From Bradyrhizobium sp. 132 (GTDB taxonomy: Bacteria > Pseudomonadota > Alphaproteobacteria > Rhizobiales > Xanthobacteraceae): a stretch of 64,000 nucleotides of DNA. A program made the position numbers and the translations under genes. Under the pieces are notes generated by a model. It saw nothing but the letters and a program-made list of their open reading frames with translations, made no database searches and was not told the DNA's origin. How positions within the stretch are numbered: position 1 is the stretch's first letter; each line of letters starts with the position of its first letter. This document shows, one piece after another, positions 43,643 to 51,872 of the stretch. The DNA lies in contig NZ_JADPKY010000170.1 in the NCBI RefSeq assembly GCF_023074185.1, positions 186,001 to 250,000 on the forward strand, in the 5' to 3' direction.

Positions 43643-44523
43643 CAGTAGGTCACCTTGCGTTCGACGAAGCGGAACTGGATTCCGGTCAGCACGATCACCA
43701 TGACCATCAGGATCACCGATTGCGCCGCGGAGCTGCCGAGATTGCCGCCGAGCAGGCCGTCGGAATAGACCTTGTAGACCAGCGTCACCGTCGACGTTCC
43801 CGGACCGCCGCGGGTCATGGTGTCGATGATGCCGAATGTATCGAAGAAGGCGTAGACAATGTTGACGACCAGCAGGAAGAAGATAGTCGGCGACAACAGC
43901 GGGAAAGTCACGGTCCAGAAGCGACGCATCGGACGCGCGCCGTCGATCGCGGCGGCCTCGAACACGCTCTTCGGGATGCTCGCGAGGCCGGCGAGGAAAA
44001 ACAGGAAATTGTAGGAGATCTGCTTCCAGGCGGCGGCCAGGATGATCAGCGTCGCGGCCTGGTTGCCGTCGAGCAGCGGATTCCAGTCGATGCCGGCTTC
44101 GCGCAGATAGCGCGAGAGCACGCCGAGCGAGGGATGCAGCATGAAGATCCAGAGCACGCCGACGACGGGCGGCGCGACGGCGTAGGGCCAGATCAGCAGC
44201 GTGCGATACAGCGAGCCGCCGCGCATCGGCTTGTCCGCCATGATCGCCAGCAGCAGGGCCACGGAGAGCGAAGAGACCGCGATCGCGAACGAGAAGAAGA
44301 AGGTCCGGACGATCGCCTCGAAATAGGCGGCGTCACTGAAGAGATCGAGATAATTGTCGAACCAGACGAAGCTGGTCGAGAGACCGAAGGCGTCCTGGAG
44401 CAGGAAGGACTGAATGACAGCCTGCGCAGCCGGCCAGTAGAAAAAGATCAGGACGATCGCGAGTTGCGGGGCAACCAGCGCATAGGGCAACAGCTTCGAC
44501 TGGAAAATGGCTTGCTTTTGCAT
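43642..44523 (-). CDS. ugpA: Glycerol-3-phosphate ABC transporter permease UgpA
   Basis: 293 aa, six hydrophobic segments beginning LLPYALVAPQLAIVLIFFYWPAAQAVIQSFLLQDAFG; EAA loop EAAAIDGARPMRRFWTVTFPLLSPT. MalF-type permease that partners UgpE. A perfect 11-bp hairpin lies between it and ugpB. Confidence 0.92.
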   Translation of the reverse strand: MQKQAIFQSKLLPYALVAPQLAIVLIFFYWPAAQAVIQSFLLQDAFGLSTSFVWFDNYLDLFSDAAYFEAIVRTFFFSFAIAVSSLSVALLLAIMADKPMRGGSLYRTLLIWPYAVAPPVVGVLWIFMLHPSLGVLSRYLREAGIDWNPLLDGNQAATLIILAAAWKQISYNFLFFLAGLASIPKSVFEAAAIDGARPMRRFWTVTFPLLSPTIFFLLVVNIVYAFFDTFGIIDTMTRGGPGTSTVTLVYKVYSDGLLGGNLGSSAAQSVILMVMVIVLTGIQFRFVERKVTY

Positions 44524-44532
44524 GATATCAGC

Positions 44533-44565
44533 TGAGCGGCAGGCCGGGTCGCGACCTGCCGCTCA
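44533..44565 (-). other. Intercistronic hairpin between ugpB and ugpA
   Basis: TGAGCGGCAGG and CCTGCCGCTCA form a perfect 11-bp stem around an 11-base loop, with no T-tract. Placed right after the binding-protein gene, it probably stabilises the ugpB message or limits read-through so that UgpB is made in excess, as known for many ABC operons. Confidence 0.7.
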
Positions 44566-44570
44566 TCGCC

Positions 44571-45887
44571 TCACTTGACGGCGGTCTTTTCGAACTGACG
44601 CAGCATCGTGTTGCCGCGCTCGACGGCGGCATCGAGCGCCTGCTTGGCGGTCTTCTTACCAGCCAGCGCCTGCTCGATCTCTTCCGACCAGACGTCACGC
44701 AGCTGAACCATGTTGCCGAGGCGCAGACCGCGCGAATTCTCGGTCGGCTCCTTGTTAGTCAGCTCGAGCAGCGGGGTCTCGAGGTAGGGCTGGTCCTTGT
44801 AGAACCCTTCTTCCTTCGCCTTGGCGTAGGCCGCCTTGGTGATCGGCAGATAGCCCGAGGCCTTGTGGATGTAGATCTGGCGATCGGTGTCGGAGAGGAA
44901 TGTCATGAACTTCGCAATGCCCTTGTACTCGTCGGCCGACTTGCCGCCCATGACCCAGAGCGAGGCGCCGCCGATGATCGAGTTCTGCGGCGCGCCCTTG
45001 ACGTCCGGATAATACGGCATCGGCGCCGCGGTGAAGTTGAACTTGGCCTGCGCCTTGACGTTGCCGAAGAAGGCCGACGAGGTCAGGTAGATCGCGCACT
45101 CACCCGAAGTGAAGCGGCCTTCGCCTGTGTTGGTGCGACCGGCGTAGTCGTAAGTCTTGTCTTTTTGCAGCTCGACCAGCTTCTCGAGATGCTTGACCTG
45201 GAGCGGACCGTTGAACTCGAGCTTGGTGTCGAAGCCGTCGAGGCCGTTGGCTTTGCTGGAGAGCGGCACGTTGTGCCAGGCCGAGAGCTGTTCGAGATTG
45301 ACCCAAGTGACCCAGGAGTTGGAGAAGCCGCAGGTCGGATGGCCGTTGTCGTGGAGCTTCTTGGCGGCTGCGAACGTCTCGGGCCAGGTCTTCGGGATCT
45401 CGACGCCGACCTTCTTGAGCTCGTCGAGGTTCACCCACATGACGGTCGACGACGAGTTGAAGGGGAACGACAGCATCTCGCCCTTGGAGGTCGAGTAATA
45501 GCCGCTGATCGCGGGCAGATAGGCCTTGGGATCGAATTTCTCGCCGGCCTCGGCCATCAGCTTGTAGACGGGCTTCACGGCGCCGGTCGCCGCCATCATG
45601 GTCGCGGTGCCGACTTCGAAGACCTGCATGATGTGGGGCGCGTTGCCGGCGCGGAAGGCCGCGATGCCGGCGTTCATCGTATCGGCGTAGTTGCCCTTGT
45701 AGGTCGGGATCACCTTGTAGTCGGTCTGCGCCGCGTTGAAGTCGGTGGCGAGCTTGACGATGACGTCGTTGTTGGCGCCGGTCATCGCGTGCCACCACTG
45801 GATTTCGGTCACGGCAAAGGCCGGCGAGGCCGACATTCCAACCGTGAGTGCAACAGCGGCAGCCGCTCCAAAGTATCGAAGAGCCAT
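44571..45887 (-). CDS. ugpB: Glycerol-3-phosphate binding protein UgpB
   Basis: 438 aa from ATG 45887, with GGGAGG well placed upstream. Signal peptide MALRYFGAAAAVALTVGMSASPAFA, then the periplasmic binding fold: TEIQWWHAMTGANNDVIVKLATDFNAAQTDYKV, AFRAGNAPHIMQVFEVGTATMMAATGAVKPVY, LSFPFNSSSTVMWVNLDELKKVG and WPETFAAAKKLHDNGHPTCGFSNSW. It delivers sn-glycerol 3-phosphate to UgpAE. A longer open frame to 46223 is not coding-like. The substrate assignment is from family resemblance. Confidence 0.93.
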   Translation of the reverse strand: MALRYFGAAAAVALTVGMSASPAFAVTEIQWWHAMTGANNDVIVKLATDFNAAQTDYKVIPTYKGNYADTMNAGIAAFRAGNAPHIMQVFEVGTATMMAATGAVKPVYKLMAEAGEKFDPKAYLPAISGYYSTSKGEMLSFPFNSSSTVMWVNLDELKKVGVEIPKTWPETFAAAKKLHDNGHPTCGFSNSWVTWVNLEQLSAWHNVPLSSKANGLDGFDTKLEFNGPLQVKHLEKLVELQKDKTYDYAGRTNTGEGRFTSGECAIYLTSSAFFGNVKAQAKFNFTAAPMPYYPDVKGAPQNSIIGGASLWVMGGKSADEYKGIAKFMTFLSDTDRQIYIHKASGYLPITKAAYAKAKEEGFYKDQPYLETPLLELTNKEPTENSRGLRLGNMVQLRDVWSEEIEQALAGKKTAKQALDAAVERGNTMLRQFEKTAVK

Positions 45888-46126
45888 CAAGTAAACCTCC
45901 CTTGGGCCGTCAAAAATGATCGCTTGCGCTAGCAGCGCCATATGACGTTCACATGACTGTGTAAGCGGCCGAAACGAAAGCGGCAAGCGCTGGAAAAGGG
46001 AAGCAGGCAAATAGGCGAATGCGGAGCGGGCAGGTTTCTTCGTTCGCGGTGCAGCATTCGGGAGTGATGGGTTGGGTCGCTGCGTCGTCAGCAGAATAGC
46101 GCGAGGCAGACGCTCGGCCCGCGGGC

Positions 46127-46252
46127 TCCAACCTCTCCCGCTTGCGGGAGAGGTTGGCGCAACGCGCCGGGTGAGGGCTCTCTCCTCTTGGGGAGTCTCA
46201 CTGCGGAGGCACCCTCTCCCCAACCCTCTCCCGCAAGCGGGCGAGGGAGCGC
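46127..46252. repeat. Dispersed intergenic repeat
   Basis: CCTCTCCCGCTTGCGGGAGAGG is a perfect palindromic unit at the left, and CCCTCTCCC...CCTCTCCCGCAAGCGGGCGAGGG the related unit at the right, with GGTGAGGGCTCTCTCC between. It fills the gap between the CoA-transferase 3' end and ugpB. Bases 45888-46126 hold the ugpB leader and nothing else that I can support. Confidence 0.75.
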
Positions 46253-46293
46253 ACCTTCCTTGCGGCGCGTTGTCAGTTCAATAGCGTCACGCC

Positions 46294-47511
46294 TCAGCGC
46301 TTGCGCTCGGGGCCGCAGACCGTGCCCTGCTCGACCATCGCGTTGATCTCGGACTTGGAGTAGCCGAACTCGCCCAGCACCTCGGCCGAGTGCTGGCTGA
46401 ATTTCGGCGGCAGGCTGCGCAGGCTCGGCTTGCTGCGATCGAGCCGGATCGGCGACGCCACGCCCTTGTACCAGTCCTTCTCGATGATATCGCCGCGGGC
46501 GATCGTGTGCGGGTTGGTCAGCGCCTGGTCGATCTTCTGCACGGGGCCTGCGGGCAGGCCCGCGGCGAGGAGGCGATTGCACAGCGGCTCGGCCTCGTGC
46601 TGGCTGAACACGGCGGCGAGCTCGGCGCGCAGCGCTTCGCGATTGGCGATGCGGTCCTTGTTGCGGGCAAAGCGCGGATCGGTGCCGAGCTCGGGCTTGC
46701 CGATCTCCTTGGCGAGCTTGCGGAAGGTGCCGTCATTGCCGACGCCGATGAAGATGTCGTCGGTCTTGGTCGGGAAGATCGCGTAAGGCACGAGGTTGGG
46801 ATGCTCGTTGCCGGTCAGCGACGGCGGCTTGCCATGCATGAAATAATTCGCGGTGTGCGGGTGCATGATGGCGAGACCGGTCTCGTACAGCGTCGTCTCC
46901 AGGAACTGGCCCTGGCCCGAGCGCTGCCGCTCCGACAGCGCCATCAGGATGCCGATCGCCGCATAGAGGCCGGTGCCGATGTCGACCAGCGGCACGCCGA
47001 TCCGCATCGGTCCGCTCTCGGGCGAGCCGGTCGCCGCGATCATGCCGGTCATCGCCTGGATGATGGCGTCATAGCCGGGATTGCCGCCGCGCGGGCCGTC
47101 GGCGCCGAAGCCGCAGATCCGGCAATGCACCAGGCGCGGGAATTTCTCGCGCAGCACCTCGCTGCCGATGCCCCATTTCTCCAGCGTGCCCGGCTTGAAG
47201 TTTTCGATCAGGACGTCGGCGCTTTCCAGCATCTTGAGCAGCACGAGGCGGCCGCCCTCGGAGGCGAGGTCGAGGCCGATCGAGCGCTTGTTGCGGTTGA
47301 TGCCGATGAAATAGGCCGCGTCTTCCTCGTGGAAGGGAGGGCCCCAGTCGCGCACCTCGTCGCCTGCGGGCGGCTCGACCTTGATCACGTCGGCGCCATG
47401 GTCGGCGAGGATCTGGGTGCAATAGGGACCGCCGAGCACGCGCGTGAGATCGATGACGCGCAGGCCGCTCATTGCGCCCGTGGCAGCTCCGGAACTGGCG
47501 GCTTCAGTCAT
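46294..47511 (-). CDS. CaiB/BaiF family (type III) CoA transferase
   Basis: 405 aa. SGLRVIDLTRVLGGPYCTQILADHGADVIKVEPPAGDEVRDWGPP is the N-terminal signature; the catalytic Asp148 lies in GGNPGYDAIIQAMTG; NRNKRSIGLDLASEGGRLVLLKMLESADVLIENFKPGTLEKWGIG and ATGSPESGPMRIGVPLVDIGTGLYAAIGILMAL follow. It transfers CoA between organic acids; formyl-CoA, succinyl-CoA or carnitine-type substrates cannot be told apart here. It stands alone between repeats. Confidence 0.9.
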   Translation of the reverse strand: MTEAASSGAATGAMSGLRVIDLTRVLGGPYCTQILADHGADVIKVEPPAGDEVRDWGPPFHEEDAAYFIGINRNKRSIGLDLASEGGRLVLLKMLESADVLIENFKPGTLEKWGIGSEVLREKFPRLVHCRICGFGADGPRGGNPGYDAIIQAMTGMIAATGSPESGPMRIGVPLVDIGTGLYAAIGILMALSERQRSGQGQFLETTLYETGLAIMHPHTANYFMHGKPPSLTGNEHPNLVPYAIFPTKTDDIFIGVGNDGTFRKLAKEIGKPELGTDPRFARNKDRIANREALRAELAAVFSQHEAEPLCNRLLAAGLPAGPVQKIDQALTNPHTIARGDIIEKDWYKGVASPIRLDRSKPSLRSLPPKFSQHSAEVLGEFGYSKSEINAMVEQGTVCGPERKR

Positions 47512-47686
47512 GCCTTCGCTTCCCCTGTGTCGATATTGATCACAGGCCTAGCGAGGTTCGTCTGAGCCAGCAATGGCTTGTTGCGGGGGGCCGCATGCGC
47601 CGCGGCTGCGCCATCCCGCCGAATGGCAAATCAAACGGAAGCGGCCGGCCCGAGGAGAATCCCGGGCCAGCCAATCCAATCTACGA

Positions 47687-48112
47687 TCAGACGACCGTCA
47701 GGCGGACGTCGACATTGCCGCGCGTTGCGTTGGAATAGGGGCACACCTGATGAGCCTTCTCGACCAGTGCCTCGGCTTCGGCACGGGCAAGGCCCGGCAG
47801 CGATACGGCAAGGTCGATGTCGAGACCGAAGCCGCCAGCGGCGCGCGGGCCGATACCGACGGTCGAGGTCACCGAGGCGTCGGCCGGAACCTTCGGTCCG
47901 CCCTGCGAGGCCACGAATTTCATCGCGCCGATGAAGCAGGCGGCATAGCCGGCCGCAAACAGCTGCTCGGGATTGTTGCCTTCGCCGCCGCCGCCGCCGA
48001 GCTCCTTCGGAGTGGTGAGCTTGACGTCGAGCGCGCCGTCGAGGGTCGCAGCATGGCCGTCGCGGCCGCCGGTGGCTTTTGCGCTGGTCTTGTAGAGGAC
48101 GTTCACGGACAT
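47687..48112 (-). CDS. ohr: Organic hydroperoxide resistance protein Ohr
   Basis: 140 aa from ATG 48112 (MSVNVLYKTSAKATGGRDG). Catalytic Cys59 in GYAACFIGAMKF and Cys124 in HQVCPYSNATRGNVDVRL form the peroxidatic pair of the OsmC/Ohr fold. It reduces organic hydroperoxides using lipoylated proteins. It is divergent from ohrR with two OhrR-like operators between them. Confidence 0.95.
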   Translation of the reverse strand: MSVNVLYKTSAKATGGRDGHAATLDGALDVKLTTPKELGGGGGEGNNPEQLFAAGYAACFIGAMKFVASQGGPKVPADASVTSTVGIGPRAAGGFGLDIDLAVSLPGLARAEAEALVEKAHQVCPYSNATRGNVDVRLTVV

Positions 48113-48162
48113 TTTGGTCTCCCTGGGTTTTCGCTGGTGCAATCTTTATCGCAGGCAATTAG

Positions 48163-48178
48163 ATTGTGCGCAATTGAA
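48163..48178. promoter_or_regulatory. OhrR operator site 1
   Basis: ATTGTGCGCAATTGAA, containing the quasi-palindrome around CGCAATTG; the same 16-mer with one change is at 48199. The two are 36 bp apart, on nearly the same helix face, between ohr and ohrR. Confidence 0.7.
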
Positions 48179-48198
48179 ATTACGGAGCCTCACATTTA

Positions 48199-48214
48199 AT
48201 TGTTCGCAATTGAA
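48199..48214. promoter_or_regulatory. OhrR operator site 2
   Basis: ATTGTTCGCAATTGAA, 15 of 16 bases identical to site 1. Its position next to the ohrR side suggests autorepression together with ohr control. Confidence 0.7.
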
Positions 48215-48262
48215 TGTGCCGCCGGGCGGCCCCAGAATGGAGCAAGCCTCGTGAGATTCTCT

Positions 48263-48724
48263 ATGCCCCGGAAATCATCGGCAGCGGACCAGCCGCTGCG
48301 CCTCGACAACCAGATCTGTTTCGCGGTCTATTCGGCCGCGCATGCCTTCAACCGCGTCTACAAACCGCTGCTGGACCGGCTCGGCCTGACCTATCCGCAA
48401 TATCTGGTCATGCTGGTGCTGTGGGAGCGCGACGACGTGCCGGTGAAAGACATCGGCGAAAAGCTGTTCCTGGATTCGGGCACGCTGACGCCGCTGCTCA
48501 AGCGACTCGAAGCCGCCCACCTCGTCAAGCGCACGCGCTCGCGCGAGGACGAACGTCAGGTCCTGATCGCGCTAACCGCGCAGGGCCACGCCTTGAAGGA
48601 CAAGGCGCGCGCCGTGCCGCAATCGATCCTGGCAGCGTCGGACTGCTCGGTCTCGGAACTGGTCACGATGAAGGACGAGATCGTCGCGCTGCGCGATAGG
48701 TTGAATGCGGTGATCGGGGAGTAG
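48263..48724 (+). CDS. ohrR: MarR-family regulator OhrR
   Basis: 153 aa from ATG 48263. RLDNQICFAVYSAAHAFNRVYKPLLDRLGLTYPQYLVMLVLWE carries the redox-sensing Cys19 in the position known for OhrR. The winged helix is VKDIGEKLFLDSGTLTPLLKRLEAAHLVKRTRSREDERQVLIALT. Oxidation of the Cys by organic peroxides releases it from DNA and induces ohr. Its 3' end is overlapped slightly by a GIY-YIG remnant on the other strand. Confidence 0.94.
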   Translation: MPRKSSAADQPLRLDNQICFAVYSAAHAFNRVYKPLLDRLGLTYPQYLVMLVLWERDDVPVKDIGEKLFLDSGTLTPLLKRLEAAHLVKRTRSREDERQVLIALTAQGHALKDKARAVPQSILAASDCSVSELVTMKDEIVALRDRLNAVIGE

Positions 48725-48777
48725 GCGTATTCCTGCTCGGGAAATTCGATGCTGCGGAGGATGTAGACGTACCACAT
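48721..48777 (-). pseudogene. GIY-YIG endonuclease remnant (N-terminal)
   Basis: The minus strand reads MWYVYILRSIEFPEQEYAY, resembling the first strand of small GIY-YIG proteins (MYYVYILRS...), after which the frame enters the ohrR 3' end and shows no further family residues. The rest of the gene is missing. Identification rests on about 19 residues. Confidence 0.45.
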
Positions 48778-48822
48778 TGACGATTATCGCCTGGGCAGCC
48801 GCTGCGTGGGAATGTCACCGGT

Positions 48823-48923
48823 CCGCCGTCGCCCTGCGGGCTATGGCGGGACAGCCTTCGTTCACTTCGCTACGAGGGACTTCCCGGGCTTGCCCAGCCG
48901 AAGCTCGCGAAGCGAGCGAAGGC

Positions 48924-48926
<3 letters not shown>
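48823..48926. repeat. Dispersed intergenic repeat beside tRNA-Ala
   Basis: Inverted halves AGCCTTCGTTCACTTCGCTA and GAAGCTCGCGAAGCGAGCGA followed by AGGCT. It abuts the 3' end of tRNA-Ala, a usual location of this repeat type in Bradyrhizobium-like genomes (from memory). Confidence 0.6.
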
Positions 48927-48999
<73 letters not shown>

Positions 49000-49065
49000 T
49001 TAACCGTCCGACGCGCCGTGGGCGACGCGTCGGGAAAGACCCAGAACCACAGTTCTGGGATTATC

Positions 49066-49476
49066 TCAAGTCTCTTCATCACCGGTGACATCACCAATGA
49101 TGTCGGTGACGTCCTCATCGCCCTCTTCGTCGTCGGCGATAAAGGTCGAATCATCGTCATCGTCGTCGTCGATGGTCTCGTCGGCCTCGATGTCGTCCTC
49201 GGATTCGGGCACGACGGCCTTGACCTTGCCGGTGTTCTCCTCGGCATCGGCCTCCTCGAGCGAGACTTCCTCGACTTCGGCCGGCTCCGGCTTGGTGTCG
49301 GCGGCTGCTGCCGCGTGGCGGGCTTCGGCGCCGCGAGGCGCGCGAGCCGGCGCCACGGGCGCGATCGGCACGACCTCACCGGTGTACGGCGAGATCACCG
49401 GACTCTTGTTGAGGTCATAGAACTTCTTGCCCGTGGTTGGGCAAATACGTTTGGTTCCGAGTTCGGACTTGGCCAC
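49066..49476 (-). CDS. TIGR02300 family protein
   Basis: 136 aa. It begins MAKSELGTKRICPTTGKKFYDLNKSPVISPYTGEVVPI, the conserved part of the TIGR02300 family of alphaproteobacteria, with a CPTTGKKFYD zinc-ribbon-like half site. The rest is a highly acidic tail (DIEADETIDDDDDDDSTF; EEGDEDVTDIIGD). Function is unknown. It lies divergent from aroA, as usual in this group. Confidence 0.93.
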   Translation of the reverse strand: MAKSELGTKRICPTTGKKFYDLNKSPVISPYTGEVVPIAPVAPARAPRGAEARHAAAAADTKPEPAEVEEVSLEEADAEENTGKVKAVVPESEDDIEADETIDDDDDDDSTFIADDEEGDEDVTDIIGDVTGDEET

Positions 49477-49636
49477 GGCAGAGGAATCCTGGAAATGTCT
49501 GAAAAGCGGTGTTTCACTTGGCTAGTTGGCGGCCCGCTGTCAATAGCGCATTACGGGAGAACGACATGCCCGTGACGGCGGAGAGACCATGTGGTACCTG
49601 CCCGCGAGCCCAGAGGGCACATCCAAGGACACAATC

Positions 49637-50974
49637 TTGACCCATTCCGACAAGCCGACGCCGCTTCAGTCGCGCGCCAGCGGCCCCCTGACCGGAAAAG
49701 TACGGGTGCCTGGGGACAAGTCGATCTCCCACCGTGCCCTCATCCTGGGCGCGCTCGCGGTTGGAGCGACCAGGATCTCGGGCCTCCTTGAGGGCGAGGA
49801 CGTCCTCAACACCGCAAAAGCCATGGAAGCGCTCGGCGCCCGGGTCGAGCGCATAGGTGATTTCACCTGGACGGTGAACGGCGTGGGTGTTGCGGGCTTC
49901 GCCGAGCCCAAGGCCCGGCTGGATTTCGGCAACTCCGGCACCGGCTGCCGGCTGGTCATGGGCGCCGTCGCCGGCTGCCCGATCTCGGCGGTGTTCGACG
50001 GCGATGCCTCGCTGCGCAGCCGGCCCATGCGCCGGATCCTGGACCCATTGGAAAAGATGGGCGCGAAGGTCGCCTCCGGTGGCGAGGGCGGCCGTCTGCC
50101 GCTGACCGTCCAGGGCGCGCGCGATCCGCTGCCGATCACCTACGAGACCCCGGTCGCCTCGGCCCAGATCAAATCCGCCGTGCTGCTCGCGGGCCTGGCC
50201 GCGCCGGGCACCACCACGGTCATTGAGACCGAGGCCAGCCGCGACCATACCGAGCTGATGCTGAAGCACTTTGGCGCCGAGATCAGCTCGGCGCAGGAGG
50301 GCCGGCACGGCCGCCGCATCACGCTCGTCGGTCAACCTGAGCTGCATGGCGCCAATGTCGTCGTGCCCGCCGATCCCTCATCGGCGGCGTTCCCCATTGT
50401 TGCTGCGCTGATCGTCGAAGGCTCCGATGTCGTCCTGTCCGACGTCATGACCAATCCGCTGCGGACCGGCCTGTTCACGACGCTGCGCGAAATGGGCGCC
50501 TCGATCGAGGCGAGCGAGGTGCGTGGCGACGCCGGCGAGCCGATGGCAAAGCTGCGCGTGCGCGCCTCGAAACTGCGTGGTGTTGTGGTCCCGCCGGAGC
50601 GCGCGCCCTCGATGATCGACGAATATCTGGTGCTGGCGGTGGCGGCCGCCTTCGCCGAGGGCACGACCATCATGCGCGGCCTCCAGGAGCTGCGCGTCAA
50701 GGAATCCGATCGTCTCGAAGCCACCGCCGCCATGCTCCGCGTCAACGGCGTGAAGGTCGAGGTCTCCGGCAACGACCTGATCGTCGAAGGCCGCGGCCAC
50801 GTCCCCGGCGGCGGCCTCGTCGCCACCCGCATGGATCATCGCATCGCCATGTCCGCGCTGGTGATGGGCTGCGCGTCCGACCAGCCCGTGACCGTCGACG
50901 ACACCGCCTTCATCGCCACCAGTTTTCCGGATTTCATTCCGATGATGCGTTCGCTTGGGGCCGAATTTTCATGA
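49637..50974 (+). CDS. aroA: 3-phosphoshikimate 1-carboxyvinyltransferase (EPSP synthase)
   Basis: 445 aa if started at TTG 49637 (LTHSDKPTPLQ), which has AAGGAC upstream; an ATG at 49589 is possible. Sequence signatures: RVPGDKSISHRALILGALA, LDFGNSGTGCRLVMGAVAG, VPADPSSAAFPIVAAL and LRVKESDRLEATAAML. It joins shikimate 3-phosphate and PEP in the shikimate pathway. The NSGTGCR form with Ala instead of Gly in the PEP loop region resembles class II enzymes. cmk overlaps its stop by 4 bp. Confidence 0.96.
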   Translation: MTHSDKPTPLQSRASGPLTGKVRVPGDKSISHRALILGALAVGATRISGLLEGEDVLNTAKAMEALGARVERIGDFTWTVNGVGVAGFAEPKARLDFGNSGTGCRLVMGAVAGCPISAVFDGDASLRSRPMRRILDPLEKMGAKVASGGEGGRLPLTVQGARDPLPITYETPVASAQIKSAVLLAGLAAPGTTTVIETEASRDHTELMLKHFGAEISSAQEGRHGRRITLVGQPELHGANVVVPADPSSAAFPIVAALIVEGSDVVLSDVMTNPLRTGLFTTLREMGASIEASEVRGDAGEPMAKLRVRASKLRGVVVPPERAPSMIDEYLVLAVAAAFAEGTTIMRGLQELRVKESDRLEATAAMLRVNGVKVEVSGNDLIVEGRGHVPGGGLVATRMDHRIAMSALVMGCASDQPVTVDDTAFIATSFPDFIPMMRSLGAEFS

Positions 50975-51609
50975 TCATCGCCATCGACGGGCCCGCGGCG
51001 TCGGGCAAGGGCACGCTCGGCAAGCGTCTTGCCCACCATTACGGCTACCGTCACCTCGATACCGGCGTGATCTATCGCGCGGTAGCCTATTCGCTGATGC
51101 AGTCCGGGCATGATCTCAGGGACGAGACGGCGGCGGTCGCGGCAGCGTTGGAACTCGATCCCGAAAAGTTCGGCAATCCCGCCCTGAAGACCCAGAAGGC
51201 CGGCGAGGGCGCTTCCATCGTCTCGGCGATCCCCAAAGTCCGCGAGGCCCTGGTCGGTTTTCAGCGGCAATTCGCCGCCGATCCGCCCGGCGCCGTGCTC
51301 GATGGGCGGGATATTGGAACCGTGATCTGTCCCCATGCCGACGTGAAGATCTTCGTCGTCGCCGACCCCATGGTGCGCGCCCGCCGCCGGACCATGGAGG
51401 CCAAGGCGCGGGGCGAGGAGGCCGACGAGGCGGCCGTGCTCGCCGACATCATCCAGCGCGACGAGCGCGACAAGAACCGGCCTATTGCGCCGTTAAAACC
51501 GGCCGCGGATGCTTACTTGCTAGATAACTCCCAACTGGATATAGAAGGCGGCGTCCGGGCCGCCATCGACATTATCGAGGCCGTCCGAGCGGGCCGGTCG
51601 CGGGGTTAA
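50971..51609 (+). CDS. cmk: Cytidylate kinase
   Basis: 212 aa. P-loop IAIDGPAASGKGTLGKRLAHHYGYRHLDTGVIYRAVA, LDGRDIGTVICPHADVKIFVVAD, and RRRTMEAKARGEEADEAAVLADIIQRDERDKNRPIAPLKPAADAYLLDNSQLD. It phosphorylates CMP/dCMP. It overlaps aroA by ATGA and precedes rpsA, the standard order. Confidence 0.96.
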   Translation: MIIAIDGPAASGKGTLGKRLAHHYGYRHLDTGVIYRAVAYSLMQSGHDLRDETAAVAAALELDPEKFGNPALKTQKAGEGASIVSAIPKVREALVGFQRQFAADPPGAVLDGRDIGTVICPHADVKIFVVADPMVRARRRTMEAKARGEEADEAAVLADIIQRDERDKNRPIAPLKPAADAYLLDNSQLDIEGGVRAAIDIIEAVRAGRSRG

Positions 51610-51872
51610 GCCGCTGCCGTCATTGGAGGAAGCGCCCGCTCCCGCTCTTTGAGGTCGATACTTCGGTCCCTGTTCGGGACCGACGCGATCAGGCTCCGGA
51701 CAACGATTTCCACGTATCGAATGCGCGGGCCTCAGCCGGCCCGCTTCCGCTGTTCCGGTGCCAGGCCGGGGCAACGAGCGGTCGCTCGAAGGTTCTGCGG
51801 ACCTTCCGACACTGCGCGTACGATGCGCCCATGAACCCAACGGCCGGCACGACACCCGCAACTGGAGAACAA

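Noticed and set aside
45888..46223. Longer ugpB frame
   Set aside because: It lacks a signal peptide and runs through the intergenic repeat; ATG 45887 has a strong ribosome site and signal peptide.
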